Shown here: one piece after another, positions 45,807 to 56,745 of the stretch
Layout of the letters: each line of letters starts with the position of its first letter
How positions within the stretch are numbered: the first letter of the stretch is position 1
Source: Gyrodactylus bullatarudis
Taxonomy: Eukaryota; Platyhelminthes; Monogenea; Gyrodactylidea; Gyrodactylidae
DNA length: 64,000 bases
Direction: 5' to 3'
NCBI GenBank assembly: GCA_012064415.1
Contig: SSNU01000234.1
Span: 461,088-525,087 of the forward strand
Translations under genes and position numbers: made by a program
Notes under the pieces: generated by a model
What the model was told of the DNA's origin: nothing
Database searches by the model: none
The model's input: the letters and a program-made list of their open reading frames with translations, nothing else

Positions 45807-47578
45807 TTAATTAGATCTACTGCCACCGCTTCTGGAACGACTCCTTGGGCTTCTTGATTGAGACCTGCTTGCAGCTCTTGAACCTCGGGAGCCTCGGGAA
45901 CCACGTGAACCGCGGGAATATTGAGAATTTCTTGATGCTCTTGAGTTGCTACGGCTTCTGCTTCCAGAATAAGAATTTTTCCTTCCATTCTTTCTTGGGG
46001 AGCCAGCTGATGAGCCCCTGCGACTTCTTGGTGATCTGGAATCTGATCTTGAGTTGCCTCTTCTTGGACTATCTCTAGCTGATGCGGATCGATGTGAGTC
46101 AGAGCGACGACGGAATGAGGATGATCTTTCTCGAGTGCCAGATCTAAATTTAATAACTTGTTGAAAATGTGGCTAGATAATTCTAATAAATTTCAACATT
46201 ACCTAGATCTGGATGAACGAGATCTTCTTGAGCGTTTCCTAACAGGTGATCCACTTCTAGATCGCTCAGAGCTTGAACGTCTCTTGCCACCTTCTCCTTT
46301 ATCCTCGTAAACTTCAAGTTTACGTCCTTTGAGTTCATAGCCGTCAAATTTTTGGATGGCCGCTTTCATATCTTCGCGTGTTTGGAACTCAACAATTCTG
46401 AATTGGTTAAAATATAATTAATGGACATGTATAGACATATTTGGTAAAAGAGATACTTACCCTTCACGTCTAGCATGCCTGTGAGCATCGGCATAGGAAA
46501 CTTCGCCAACTTTTCTCATAGTATCCTTCAGGTCCTAGTTGGGAGATAGTAAGTGTGAATTAAAGATTGACATAGACCATAGAAATAGATAAAAATGTAT
46601 CACTCCTGCGAGCAAATCGTGTTACATGTCTCTTCAATCGGTCACGCCGGGCGTATGACTTCATTTTTATAACGACCCCGAATTTACTTCTCACCGAGTA
46701 CCGAATCGACTTAATCTCACATGGAGGCAACATAGAATACAACGAACATCGAGACATCTAGAACGTCTCATTGATGGAAGGAATGGATGATTGTGCATCA
46801 GTGGACTTGATGACCAGCCCACGGTGATTTCACTCAGTAGTTTTTCTCTAGCCTTAGTAGTGTAAGTATCTCAGGATAACGGTCGAGGTACAGAGGAAGA
46901 GGAGGATTCATTCACTCGATCATTCGCTATGGAGGCTGACTAAATGCAGGCCACAGTCATCATACCGTAAACTGGTGATCAACAAACATATATAAGTTTG
47001 GATAGAAATGGTAAGAGATTTACTATCTAAGGTCAGTCAGTAGTTGGATGAATATTATGAATGACTAATGTAGTTGTAGCTAATGGTTTTAAAGGATTAG
47101 CAGAGAAGGTTTTCAAAATTAGTCAATTAAAAAAAAACATGGATATAATTAACACGAAAGAATAATGAACAAGTTGACCTACCTGCCAGCTGACACGAGA
47201 AGAAAGATTTTTGACAATGAGTCGATGGTCAGTCCTTGTGGGAGGACCATATCGGCTTTCACGGAATGGACGACGGCCACCGCCGCCTCCACCACCACTA
47301 CCACCGTAGCCACCCCCGTAACCTCTTGAGGAGTATCCTCTTCGATTCTCACGCCCTTGAGGAGCTTTGGCATGTTCAACAATAAGTCGGTCACCTTTGA
47401 ATTCAGCTCCATTCATATCATGTACGGCATCATCGGCATCTCTGTGATCGTCGAACTCGACAAAACCGTAGCCATTTTTAAGTACAACCTCTCGAATTCT
47501 TCCGAATCCCCTGAAAAATCTTTCCAGATCTCTTTCGCTGCAGCGGTGATTAATGCGTCCAACGTATACTCGCGACAT
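45807..47578 (-). CDS. SR splicing factor of the SRSF4/5/6 (B52) type
   Basis: Exons are 47578-47183, 46534-46461, 46397-46203 and 46143-45807 (1002 nt, 333 aa, phases closed). RRM1 lies at about 1-75 ([10 protein letters not shown] ... KNGYGFVEF, with RNP motifs). A Gly-rich hinge follows (about 85-110), then RRM2 (about 120-200), with the signature SWQDLKD split exactly at the exon 1/2 junction. The rest is an RS domain rich in RS/SR and RGS repeats (about 215-333). SR proteins bind exonic enhancers and recruit U1/U2AF in the nucleus. RRM + RRM homologue + RS places it in the SRSF4/5/6 group; which paralogue cannot be told. The first intron (648 nt) is the largest and holds an unusually GC-rich block. 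The start lies 114 bp from the divergent ankyrin gene. Confidence 0.93.
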
Positions 47579-47692
47579 TTTGAAAATAGTGCTAAATGTT
47601 CCCAACAGAGGAAATAAGCTAACTCAAACAAATAAACTTTAAATTCTTTTATCAGTTTAAATAATTAACTGTAACCCGCACCAATTTGAAAT
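47579..47692. promoter_or_regulatory. Bidirectional promoter interval between SR factor and ankyrin gene
   Basis: Only 114 bp separate two divergent start codons, so regulatory and 5' UTR sequence must be shared or overlapping. Confidence 0.5.
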
Positions 47693-49116
47693 ATGAGTGT
47701 TCATGAAGATATTTTATCAAAGAATTTAAACAGTGTTTATAAATATTTACTTTCCAAAAAAGACATCAATGCTCAAGATGATAATGGAAACACTCTAGTT
47801 CATTGTGCAGCTCTTATCAATGATTTGAAAACCTGTTTACTTCTATGTTGGGAAGGAGCAAATGTTAAAATCTTGAACAACTTTGGACAAACTCCTGCAT
47901 TTATTAGTTGTATCAAGAAAAGCTCGAAAGTTTTGCAAACATTTATTGATTATGGCTGTCCTATAGATGTACCGGATAACGATGGTCTTTTACCTATTCA
48001 TGTCTGTTCAATGCATGGAAATACAAAGTGCCTAAATGTAATTTTGACAACAAATCAAAAACTTATAAACTCGATCAATAAAAAAGAACAGACTCCACTC
48101 ATGTTGGCAGTAATATTCCAACGAATTCCAGTGATAAAATTGCTTTTAAAGTTTGAAGCAGGTGAATTTATTTGTGATTATCGAGGAAATAATGTTCTTC
48201 ACATTTGCTCAATGTACGGTTACACAGAAATACTTGAGATATTTTTTAATCATTCAAAAACTCGTTTCAAAGTTATGCTTGATGTCAAAAACAAAGGTAA
48301 TTTAGACCCAGTAATGGTCGCTAAAAAATACAACTGCACAAAGTCGATCCTTTATTTTGAGAATTTATTCAAGCGCTATCAGAACCCTGTTAAATATGGA
48401 GAATATCCAGGTCATGATTGTATTGCCAATGGAAATTTAGAGCAACTCGTTGATTTGATTGAGACAGAAGTAATTTTCAAAGATGATCGTAATGAAGCAA
48501 ATCAGAACCTCATCCAATACGCAGTTATTCATGACAAAAGTGAAATAGTCAAATATCTGTTTGATATTGGTGCCGATTTTGAAGAAAAGACAGATTCTGC
48601 TGATATGGGCTTAATAAAGCTGGCTCAAAATCACGGTAATGTTAATGTAGAGCTGTGTTTGAAAAAACTACTCAATGACGAAAACTCGTCAATTTCATCT
48701 CAGGAAGGTGACGATAAAGAAGGCTACGAAATAGTTTTATGTAAGTTTATTACATAACAATGTTGGTTATATAGATGAGGCTAGGCGTAAACTGGACAAG
48801 TACACTCAAAAGATTGAAAGAGCAAAGAAGGACCTGAAAAGATTGGGTGCTAAAGATCCCAATGATTTGAGGGTGGAAGAACTATTGGAGTAGGTTTGAG
48901 TATTCTTAACAGATCTTAAGTAAAATACAGTTGGACCAAATCCAGATAGACACAATGAGGGAAAAGTACATAGAAAAATGTAAGCAAGTGGAAGACTTGG
49001 AGGATAAAGTCAACAAGCTTTGCCTCAAACTGAGGGAGTTTATGCAAAAATCCATAGAGAGGCCCAATGCTGTCAAGAGTAGGACCACTAATCATAGAAA
49101 CGACAATAAGCAATAA
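47693..49116 (+). CDS. Ankyrin-repeat protein with C-terminal coiled coil
   Basis: Exons are 47693-48740, 48775-48889 and 48921-49116, a 452-aa protein. The two introns are only 34 and 31 nt, have GTAAGT/GTAGGT donors and AG acceptors, and must be removed to keep the frame. About six to seven ankyrin repeats occupy residues 25-330 (for example DDNGNTLVHCAALINDLKTC, DNDGLLPIHVCSMHGNTKC, KKEQTPLMLAVIFQRIP, NVLHICSMYGYTEILEIF). An acidic spacer precedes a charged coiled coil (about 348-430). Ankyrin repeats mediate protein binding; no enzymatic domain is seen and no orthologue is recognised. It converges with anillin, with 132 bp between coding ends. Confidence 0.85.
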
Positions 49117-49248
49117 TATATTTTATGATTTATTTAATCAAAACAATTGTATAAAGCTTTTAGACTGCAATAATAATAATAATTAATAACAGGCATTTAT
49201 GTACATGTGTAAACATGTGTGTGAATATATCAACAAAATTACATATTA

Positions 49249-51988
49249 TTATCTAATATTTATTTTTTGTGTTATGGAGGAAGAGACTGCCTCTGAAAAG
49301 TCTATTCTTATGGCAGTCTCATTGAGGAACTCATAGTGCTGTGGCATCCAGACCAAGAGGCTAGCAATGCAATCATTGATCAAGTCGATCCAATCATTCA
49401 TTTCCACACGAGAATCAGCACATATCAAATGTTTCTGTTTGACATAGGCCAAATCATTAGAGGCTGTATAGATTAGGCTGGGTTGGGATTGCTTTTTAGA
49501 GGAACTGTTGGTCTTGAGTGCATTGAGGAATAGATTACTAGCAGGGAAGATGCTTGAAAAGTGGATTGTATTATGCCGGGCACAAATTTGCCGGGGAGAA
49601 ATAACAGCTCCCGGTTTGATGACATTCCGTAGATCAATAGCAAAGAGAGGAAGTTGATTGGCCTCCTCTTCACTGGGACTGGCCCAGAATCGTAGTTTAT
49701 CACAAATGAGCTGAGCCCAGTAGCGATTCCAACAGCCGAAGCCATCGGCCTCCTCAAAAACTGTGAGATAGCCCTTTCTAATAATTCGCGAGACAATAAA
49801 GACATTACTATCGAGTAGTTGAATTGAACTTCCTATTGGTGACATGATCGGGACTCTGGGAAGGGGCAATTCCAGAGTGACTTTTCTTGAACCGCTAGCA
49901 GATCTTGTTAGTAACTTGTCTGAGTGCTTAAAGTAGGTGGTGGCAACAAGGGAAAAGACATTCAAATTGCTGGCTGGATTTTTGCCATAAGCTAGTCGTT
50001 TGAGTTTCTTGGAAGCGGAGAGCAAAAGATTCGAGTTTGTTGCATTGAAAAGAGACATGGCAGCATTCCTGAGGGGAGTCTGCGTTTTCTTGATATCAAC
50101 TGAACTGGGGTAGCCAGAGGAATTACAGGAGTCTTCACGGTCTCCCGTCTCTAGACAGTGGACTTCGATATCACAACGATAGTCAGAAGAGTAGAGAATG
50201 ATCTTTTCATCAATGAGAAAATCAACGTAGGAGGCCACTGGGACATTGGCCACATTGAGACAGGCAGCATCACTCCGGTTGATGAGGGTGATAACATCTG
50301 ACTTGAAAAGTTTCGACTCCTTTCTCATTTTAATGACGACGACAAGATGATAACGAATGATGCTGTCGTTGGAGCTGGAAAAACGACTTGGATGTTCCGA
50401 GGGTAGGATGATGAATGATGATTCTAGACTATTCTTCAATGGAATACGAACAGACGACATGTAGAGTTGAGTACGAATGAAGGAATCAGGAGATGGTGGT
50501 ATGTGGATCATGGACTTTGGGTCGAGGAGAAGACTAATCTCCTCAGTGTAGCATTGGTGCATTTGAGAGGAGTAAAGGAGTTGATCGGCAGTCTTTACAT
50601 GGAGATAAGAGCCAAGGTGGCCATTCTCATTACAAATGCGACGTTTCCTGGACATTTGGGAACTCTCAGAACTGTCAGAGTCAGGATATTGACTACTCTG
50701 TATGCACTCGAGGAAGTAGATGATGCGTGCTTTTTCCTTATTTTTCAAGTTACGAATCATATTGAAGCGTTCTTGTCTGTAGATGGTTTCACATTCTTCC
50801 TCCAATTTGATGGCAGACTTTTTCAAGGGTGCTAGAATAAAAATAAAATTGAAGTCTAAGGAGATACATGCCGAGAATCGGTTTGAAATAACTTACTACC
50901 GACAGAACTGTCTTTACGAGAACAGATGGATTTACTTTTGAGAAAACTGGAACTCTTCCTGGCTCTACTCTCGGCGATAACATCATCATCAATAAGGGCA
51001 TTTGAGAGTTGAGACAAGTCCTTTTTACTTTTGAACGATGAGCTGGTTTTAACTTTGGCTGTTTCAATTACTTCCGGTTCTGAGTGGACTTCGCAATCAG
51101 AATCTCCAAAATCAACAGTACCAGACAGAGAGTCAAGATCATCAAGGTCGATGGGATTCTTGGAGATATTGATGGAACACGAGGAAAGGTCAGATTTGGA
51201 AATATCGGTGGCATCCTCAGGGATTTCATCCGAACTTGGAATGATTTGACTAAGGTTTTCCAGAGCTGTATCAATCAGATGTTCAAACTTTTCTGAAGCA
51301 GGAATGGAGGAAACTGGTGATTTCATGTCGTTTGCTTCAGCAAATGAGACTGATCTCTTGAAAACCTGGGCTTGTTGTGCACTGTTCTCTCCAAAGTTGC
51401 TTGACTTGCGAAGGATTCCAGCTTTGCCCAAAGACTGGTTTATATTCGATAGGGATTTGTCCTTCAGTTGGTCTAAATCTTCAGCCGGTGGTGGTTCTGG
51501 AAAGCCAGAAGAGCTGTCTGCAGGAGATTTCATTGGCGATGTGATAGATATAGTTTCAGTTGAGATTTCTGGTTTTTCATCTACAAGTCTAAAATGAGAT
51601 CTCTTTCTCAGTAAATCAAGTTCTTTGGCTCTTTCGTCCAACTCGTTTCGATATGAGCACGAAATATAGTCACTTTTTGAGTCTGTATTATCGGTTTTGA
51701 CATCATTTTCACTCTTCTGAGTTGAAGAGTTGAAGTTGGGGACTTTCAGTTTTCCAATGTGAGAATGATCTTTTGCATTAGAATTAGCTATCATCAAGGA
51801 TTCCCAATAGGCTCGACGAGCGGAGACTGGGAGTTTATTCAATTCCAAGGCGCTTGGTCTACACTTTGGCTGGCTTTTAGTGAGAAGCATCGAGTTTTTA
51901 CTTAAATGCCTTATATCATCTTCCCAATGCTTCATCTTTAATTAGAAAATTAACTTACTGCCTCGGCTAACTGGGTAAACTTAGACAT
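49249..51988 (-). CDS. Anillin (actomyosin-ring scaffold, AHD plus PH domain)
   Basis: Exons are 51988-51959, 51935-50897 and 50831-49249 (2652 nt, 883 aa). The first exon (MSKFTQLAEA) is joined through a 23-nt intron; starting instead at Met 51935 would lose only 10 residues. The N-terminal half is low-complexity, Ser/Pro/acidic, as in anillins. The anillin-homology region spans roughly 360-690. The PH domain (about 707-850) begins KGYLTVFEEADGFGCWNRYW, closely matching the anillin PH start. Anillin links RhoA, septins, actin and myosin at the cleavage furrow. The protein is shorter than vertebrate anillin (about 1120 aa), mostly in the N-terminal half. Identification rests on the PH signature and domain order. 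Confidence 0.88.
51936..51958 (-). other. Putative 23-nt intron in the anillin gene
   Basis: The donor is GTAAGTTA and the acceptor TTAAAG, with a CTAAT branch-like motif inside. Its length is not a multiple of three and it contains an in-frame TAA if retained. Confidence 0.55.
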
Positions 51989-52120
51989 TCTAATAGCGCT
52001 CTAATTTCGACAAAACCCAAATTCAAACAAATTTCAAAAATTCAACTAACTTTGAGATTTTGTTTTACGCTTGTCATTGAGAATTTTCGAATTCACAATT
52101 GAATAGTTATGTGAAACTTA
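51989..52120. promoter_or_regulatory. Bidirectional promoter interval between anillin and GalNAc-transferase
   Basis: 132 bp lie between divergent start codons. No specific sites were recognised. Confidence 0.45.
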
Positions 52121-53236
52121 ATGATATTAAAATTCATTTTTATATCGGTTACTATTCTTTATAGACTATGTACTAGTATCCTACTCTCAGATTATCATAT
52201 TAAATTCGAAAAAGTTTCAATAATTATAAATTTTTACAACGAAACGTCCAGAACCATTCAGGAAACAATCCTTTCAATCGTGGAAAACACTCCTGAAAAT
52301 ATCCTCGAGGAAATTATTCTCATAAATGACTTTGACAATTTGACAGATTTAAGTGATCTTACTTTACTTCCTAAAGTGAAGTATTTCATGAACAATGAAA
52401 GAATGGGACTTATGAAAAGCAGAAATAAAGGTTTCAAGTTATCTTCAGGAGAATATGTTGCTTTTCTGGATAGTCATGTAAGAGTTTGTGCTGGATGGTC
52501 TGCTCCTCTGTTGAATTATCTCAAGCGAAAAATTCTATTCCCAAAATCCAGTGCGAAATTAATCTTTCGAGACACCAGTCTCCGTTTCGCAGTTCCAATA
52601 ATAGACTCAATGAATGAAAGAGAATACAATGAAACAAGTCCTGATTTTATTGGAACAATGTACTCAAACTTTACATTCAAATGGTCATTAATCAATGAAG
52701 ATTTCAGGAATAACGATTTGTCTGTTCCGAGACCTATGCCAATTATGCCAGGAGGCATATTCATGACTAAACGTTCAACTTTATCTCATCTAGGACTTTT
52801 CGATTATCGAATGGAGATTTGGGGAGCAGAAAACATTGAACTAAGCCTACGAATCTGGCTTTGTGGCGGGAGAATTGATCTCATCCCCAAAAGTCATGTG
52901 GGCCACAAATTCAACAGCAATCACCCCTATGATTTTCCAAATGGAAAGATTCAAACTGTCTTGAGGAATATCAAGAGGACCGCATTGGTTTGGCTAACTC
53001 ACAACGCAGAGAACGCATTAATGCTAAGCAGTCTCTATGCTCAAATACCTGAATTAATGCTTATTAAACCTGGTCCACTGACCGACCGTCAACGGATCGC
53101 AAGGAGACTCTCGTGTGAGAATTTCACCTGGTACATGGAAAACATAAATCCTAGTTTAAAGTCGAGCTTCTCAAGATGGCCTGAAAATCTCTCCTACCGA
53201 CATTCTGCAAGAAATGATTTTAATGGCCTTTCCTAA
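52121..53236 (+). CDS. Polypeptide N-acetylgalactosaminyltransferase-like, catalytic domain only
   Basis: A single exon of 371 aa. An N-terminal hydrophobic segment (about 3-22) can act as a Golgi type-II anchor, with almost no stem. The GT-A fold follows: VSIIINFYNETSRTI near residue 32, the metal-binding DSH in VAFLDSHVRVCAGW (about 112-125), and the GALNT signature GGIFMTKR ... MEIWGAENIELSLRIWLCGG then SHVGH (about 210-265). The region ends with ENFTWYMENINPSL. GALNTs usually carry a C-terminal ricin-type lectin domain and total about 550-600 aa; here it is absent. Two usually conserved Cys are replaced (DSHV for DSHC, PKSHVGH for PCSHVGH). It would start mucin-type O-glycosylation if active. 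Confidence 0.9.
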   Translation: MILKFIFISVTILYRLCTSILLSDYHIKFEKVSIIINFYNETSRTIQETILSIVENTPENILEEIILINDFDNLTDLSDLTLLPKVKYFMNNERMGLMKSRNKGFKLSSGEYVAFLDSHVRVCAGWSAPLLNYLKRKILFPKSSAKLIFRDTSLRFAVPIIDSMNEREYNETSPDFIGTMYSNFTFKWSLINEDFRNNDLSVPRPMPIMPGGIFMTKRSTLSHLGLFDYRMEIWGAENIELSLRIWLCGGRIDLIPKSHVGHKFNSNHPYDFPNGKIQTVLRNIKRTALVWLTHNAENALMLSSLYAQIPELMLIKPGPLTDRQRIARRLSCENFTWYMENINPSLKSSFSRWPENLSYRHSARNDFNGLS

Positions 53237-54499
53237 TCAGAGTTGTATTGAAAATAAAAACAACAGAGCTACAGATGCAATAAAATTATTATTTTTTATG
53301 CAGCTTTACCCCTATTTACTCTTACAGTTTGATTGAAGGAACCCTGTGTGTGCATGTGTGCTTGTTACCTTAGCTTGGGGGGGATGAAAAATTACCTGGG
53401 CTTCTTCTCTTCTGTAATTTATCCGGATAACTTATTAGGATGGTGATGTGGAAATTTTTAGGTATTGATTATATCCCCCTTCTCTCTCTTCTGGTATGTG
53501 TGTGTAGCTTTCCCATTCATGTTGTCTACTACTACTATATCAACTTCATTCAAATATACACGCATAGCCTGACCTGTAGTGTATTATTACGTAGACAAAG
53601 GCATTTCTACCTCTCAGATTGAATCAAGATGTTGTTATTTATTCACGAAATAATCTTGATGTAGCAGTGCTTAGTAAATACACAAAGACTACTAAAGTAA
53701 AAGTACAAACGGATACATTTGGAATAAATTTCTTGGGGTAAAATGTCACGAGAAGATATAACAATGTAATTCCCATTTTTCTTTTGATATTAACAATTGG
53801 ATTAACCAATAATGTTAGAGTGTAGTAGCATTAACAAGGAGAAATATTCATTTTTTTGGCATTCTTTTGCATTTGTTTATTGATCGAAGAAGCAGAGTCT
53901 GTTATTTATATTGTCTATGTTTCTTCCCGATTCAATAAAGACTGATAAAGTATCATTGGATGATAGAAAATAAATATTTGAATTGTTGTAGGGTTGCAAC
54001 AATGTAGAATTAAATAATTTTTGATGAGTAATAATTTTAACTTCAGTAATTTCTACAGTAATTCAAATTCTGCCATGATAAGTCAAGAGAATAATTTTAA
54101 AAGAAGAATTCTAATTCTCAAAATGAAAATCGATTTATCTATTTGTATGTACAAATTGTGAATTATCGTTCGCCACTAGAGTTTTGTACAAAAATTCCTT
54201 TCTTTCAAACTGACCTTATAAGTTAATTATTGAAAGTTATTTTTAAAAACAGTCGAACTTATTGAACTTTAATGATTGGGGTCAATTTATTAATCCCATT
54301 TATTGATTAGGTTTTTAAACGTACTTTAAGCTGATCCGAATTTTTAGTTATTACTACCAAACTTATTGAACGATAAAATTAACAAACTTTATAATGAATA
54401 ACATAATCATTGAATCTTAATGCTTAAACTAAAAAAATTTTGTTTATAACGGCAACTTTTTTTTGCTCTTTTACAATATCCTAGACGTCAGGAATCAAA
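53237..54499. other. Intergenic, no gene seen
   Basis: AT-rich with a GTGTGTG stretch near 53345-53360. It must contain the 3' end of the GalNAc-transferase gene and the promoter of NECAP. No further coding frame is convincing. Confidence 0.45.
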
Positions 54500-55126
54500 A
54501 TGACAGACGCGTATGAAAGAGTTATTTTAGTAAAAAATGAGATTTTTGCTTATAAAGTTCCTCCGCGACAACCTAGAGGATATAGGGCAGCAGAATGGGA
54601 TTTAGATAAGCCCATGTGGTCTGGTAGAATAAGGGCCTTTTCTAAAGGTGACATTATCATTCTTAAATTAGAAGATAAAGATTCTGGTGCTCTATTTGCT
54701 CAATCCATCGTTAAAAACACTACAAATGTTGAAAAAGTCAATGATTCCTCTCGATATTTTGTTATCTATATCCAAAATGATGCTGGGAAAGGAATTTACG
54801 TAGGAATTGGCTTTGTCGATCGATCTGATGCTTTTGATTTCAATATTTGTATTCATGACCATTTTAAATCAGCTAGTATTGACCTCCTTCAGGAAGCTCC
54901 GCCAATTCAGCCTCTTGATTTGGCTCTTAAGGAGGGAGAGAATATGAAATTGAACTTGAAAATTCCCAATCAGAAAGGAGGAGAAAGTAAACCTCGACAT
55001 TTTCCGTCACAGCCTAGTATCTCAGATAACAATAGTTCTACCCTTCTTCTACCTCCTCCACCCTCTTCGGGCCGTACTAATCGTCTTCGACAGTCTACGA
55101 CTAGTGCCAACGTCAATCTCTTCTAA
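54500..55126 (+). CDS. NECAP (adaptin-ear-binding coat-associated protein)
   Basis: A single exon of 208 aa. The PH-like NECAP/PHear domain fills residues 1-155 with family signatures AYKVPPRQ, GYRAAEWDLDKPMWSGRIR, SGALFAQ, DSSRYFVIYIQND and GIGFVDRSDAFDFNICIHDHF. The C-terminal tail is short and Pro/Ser-rich. In mammalian NECAPs this tail ends in WxxF motifs that bind the AP-2 alpha-ear; here the end is NVNLF without a Trp, so adaptor binding may rely on the PHear domain alone. NECAPs act in clathrin-mediated endocytosis. The length is shorter than human NECAP1 (275 aa), with the loss in the tail. It converges with SCOC, with 88 bp between coding ends. Confidence 0.95.
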   Translation: MTDAYERVILVKNEIFAYKVPPRQPRGYRAAEWDLDKPMWSGRIRAFSKGDIIILKLEDKDSGALFAQSIVKNTTNVEKVNDSSRYFVIYIQNDAGKGIYVGIGFVDRSDAFDFNICIHDHFKSASIDLLQEAPPIQPLDLALKEGENMKLNLKIPNQKGGESKPRHFPSQPSISDNNSSTLLLPPPPSSGRTNRLRQSTTSANVNLF

Positions 55127-55214
55127 ATCAGATTTTTATACGATTCATGATATTTCAATAAATTTATTAATTAAAGAGAAACACTGCTCTTATTTTGAAA
55201 AAAATGCATAAAAT

Positions 55215-55536
55215 TTAATAAAGAGATTTTCCAGAGGAATTTCTCTCTGGCATAGGACTTGAAGATTGGAATAGAGATGATGAAGCCATCAAATTTTCAA
55301 TATATTGACCGAGAACTTCATTTTCCCCACGTAGTTTTGCATTCTCGCTCTTAACCCCTTCAACTCGATTTGAGAGGTCCTCAAGAGTATGTTGTAATTC
55401 AAGAACCTATGGTATAAAATATTAAATGGCTCACTTGTTGAATTAATTTAGCTTTTTCCTCAGTATCATGATCATTCGTGTCTGAGAGGTTATCGGGTTT
55501 ATAGTCTTTATCATTGCTTGTCGAACTATCATTCAT
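55215..55536 (-). CDS. SCOC: SCOC-like short coiled-coil protein
   Basis: Two exons, 55536-55435 and 55406-55215, are separated by a 28-nt intron (donor GTGAGC, acceptor ACCATAG), encoding 97 aa. The coiled coil runs from about residue 28 to 80, with the family core [19 protein letters not shown], then [20 protein letters not shown], matching SCOC almost residue for residue. In animals SCOC is a Golgi/trans-Golgi coiled-coil protein that binds Arl1 and FEZ1 and affects autophagy and kinesin transport (UNC-69 in nematodes). The N-terminal 25 residues are unrelated and acidic, as is usual for the family. The exon junction falls inside the conserved LIQQ/VLELQ block. Confidence 0.93.
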
Positions 55537-55770
55537 TTTCTTTAGATTTTATAATCCTGCTACTTTTTGTTTAAGTTAATCATGAATATCTAAACTTAAA
55601 ATAAACTTATACTTAATTAACTGTAAAGAAAATATTCTTTTTTTCAATTATGAATCATATTTTCAAAGCATTTGTTTTCTTTTCATAAAAAATAAAAAAT
55701 ACGTTTAGAAATAAATAATAGTTTTTTTTAAATCTCATCTTTTTTGAAGTATTAGAATTTCTGCACTGGA

Positions 55771-56745
55771 CTAAAATTGATTCTCCTCACTACTATATAT
55801 TCTTCTGTTGATAAGAGAAAGACTTGATGTATCAATAGATTTCCTAGTTCTGGGTCGGGACCTGGCAAGAGTTGAATTTGTTACATCACCGTCTGAATTA
55901 TAGTTTTTCAATCGATCCAGCTAAACATGGAGTAATATAAAATTATTTTAAAAGTACTGGATTTCAGTTTCTGTAAACTTTTTAAACTTTCTTTTGTCCA
56001 GACTACTTTTAGGTAACAACTTATTCAAAAATAAAGATATTATCATCCTAGACAAACATTTGATTCTTAGTTATCAATATTAACTTATCAATGATAAGTT
56101 ATCATTAATAGTACAGCTTACTTCATTGTTTTCTTTTGTACAGTGGTTGATGGGTAAGTTTGAATTATGTTGACTTGAACGACTAGATGAGTCCTGATGG
56201 AAGAGTTTCTTCCCCTTATTCTTGATTGAGACTGGCAGAGGTATCGGAGGTAGGTGACCTTTTCTCATGGCATCTATGTACTTTGTTCCCATTCGACCCT
56301 CTTGAGACTTTGTTTCCAGAGGGTTTGGCGTTCGTGAGGGGAATCGTATCACGAGTAGTGGTTCCTCTTTAACCAACGGGTAAGAGTAAAACTCTCCAAT
56401 TTTTGTACTTTTTATAGGAGAGGAAGTGCTATTATTCCTGCGACTCTTTTCATTTGTCTCTGATTTGTATGAAACGGAAGAAATTATTTTCCCATTAACT
56501 TTAGTCTGATTTTTATTATCCATGAGGTACTGATCTAGAAAGTTGACACTGCGTGATTGGCCCCTATTCAAGATAATCTCATTATCTGAATCAAAGCTAA
56601 GCTTCCGGCTGAGTCTTTGCTCGTCACTCCGACAGATGGATGGCTGTGGCGTCTGACTCCTTAGTATGGACCGTAATCGAACACTTCCTGTATCATAGGC
56701 CTGTGATGCTTTCTTGTTATTTCCACTTAATGATGAATGCAACAT
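55771..56745 (-). CDS. Ser/Arg-rich protein of unknown function with PP1-docking-like motifs
   Basis: Exons are 56745-56122 and 55920-55771 (201-nt intron), 257 aa. No folded domain is recognised. The composition is rich in Ser, Asn, Arg and Lys, suggesting disorder. Residues 26-29 (SILR) fit the SILK consensus and 65-69 (RSVNF) fit the RVxF consensus. That N-to-C order is seen in several protein-phosphatase-1 regulators, but short motifs arise by chance. RKLSFDSD (47-54) and RSRPRTRKS look like phosphorylation sites. The start at 56745 follows a possible splice acceptor, so a 5' UTR exon or earlier start is possible. A GA-rich region around 57070-57220 may be its promoter. Confidence 0.7.

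Noticed and set aside
46560..46757. 66-codon minus-strand frame inside the SR gene intron
   Set aside because: It has no similarity to known proteins; more likely part of a regulatory intron than a gene.
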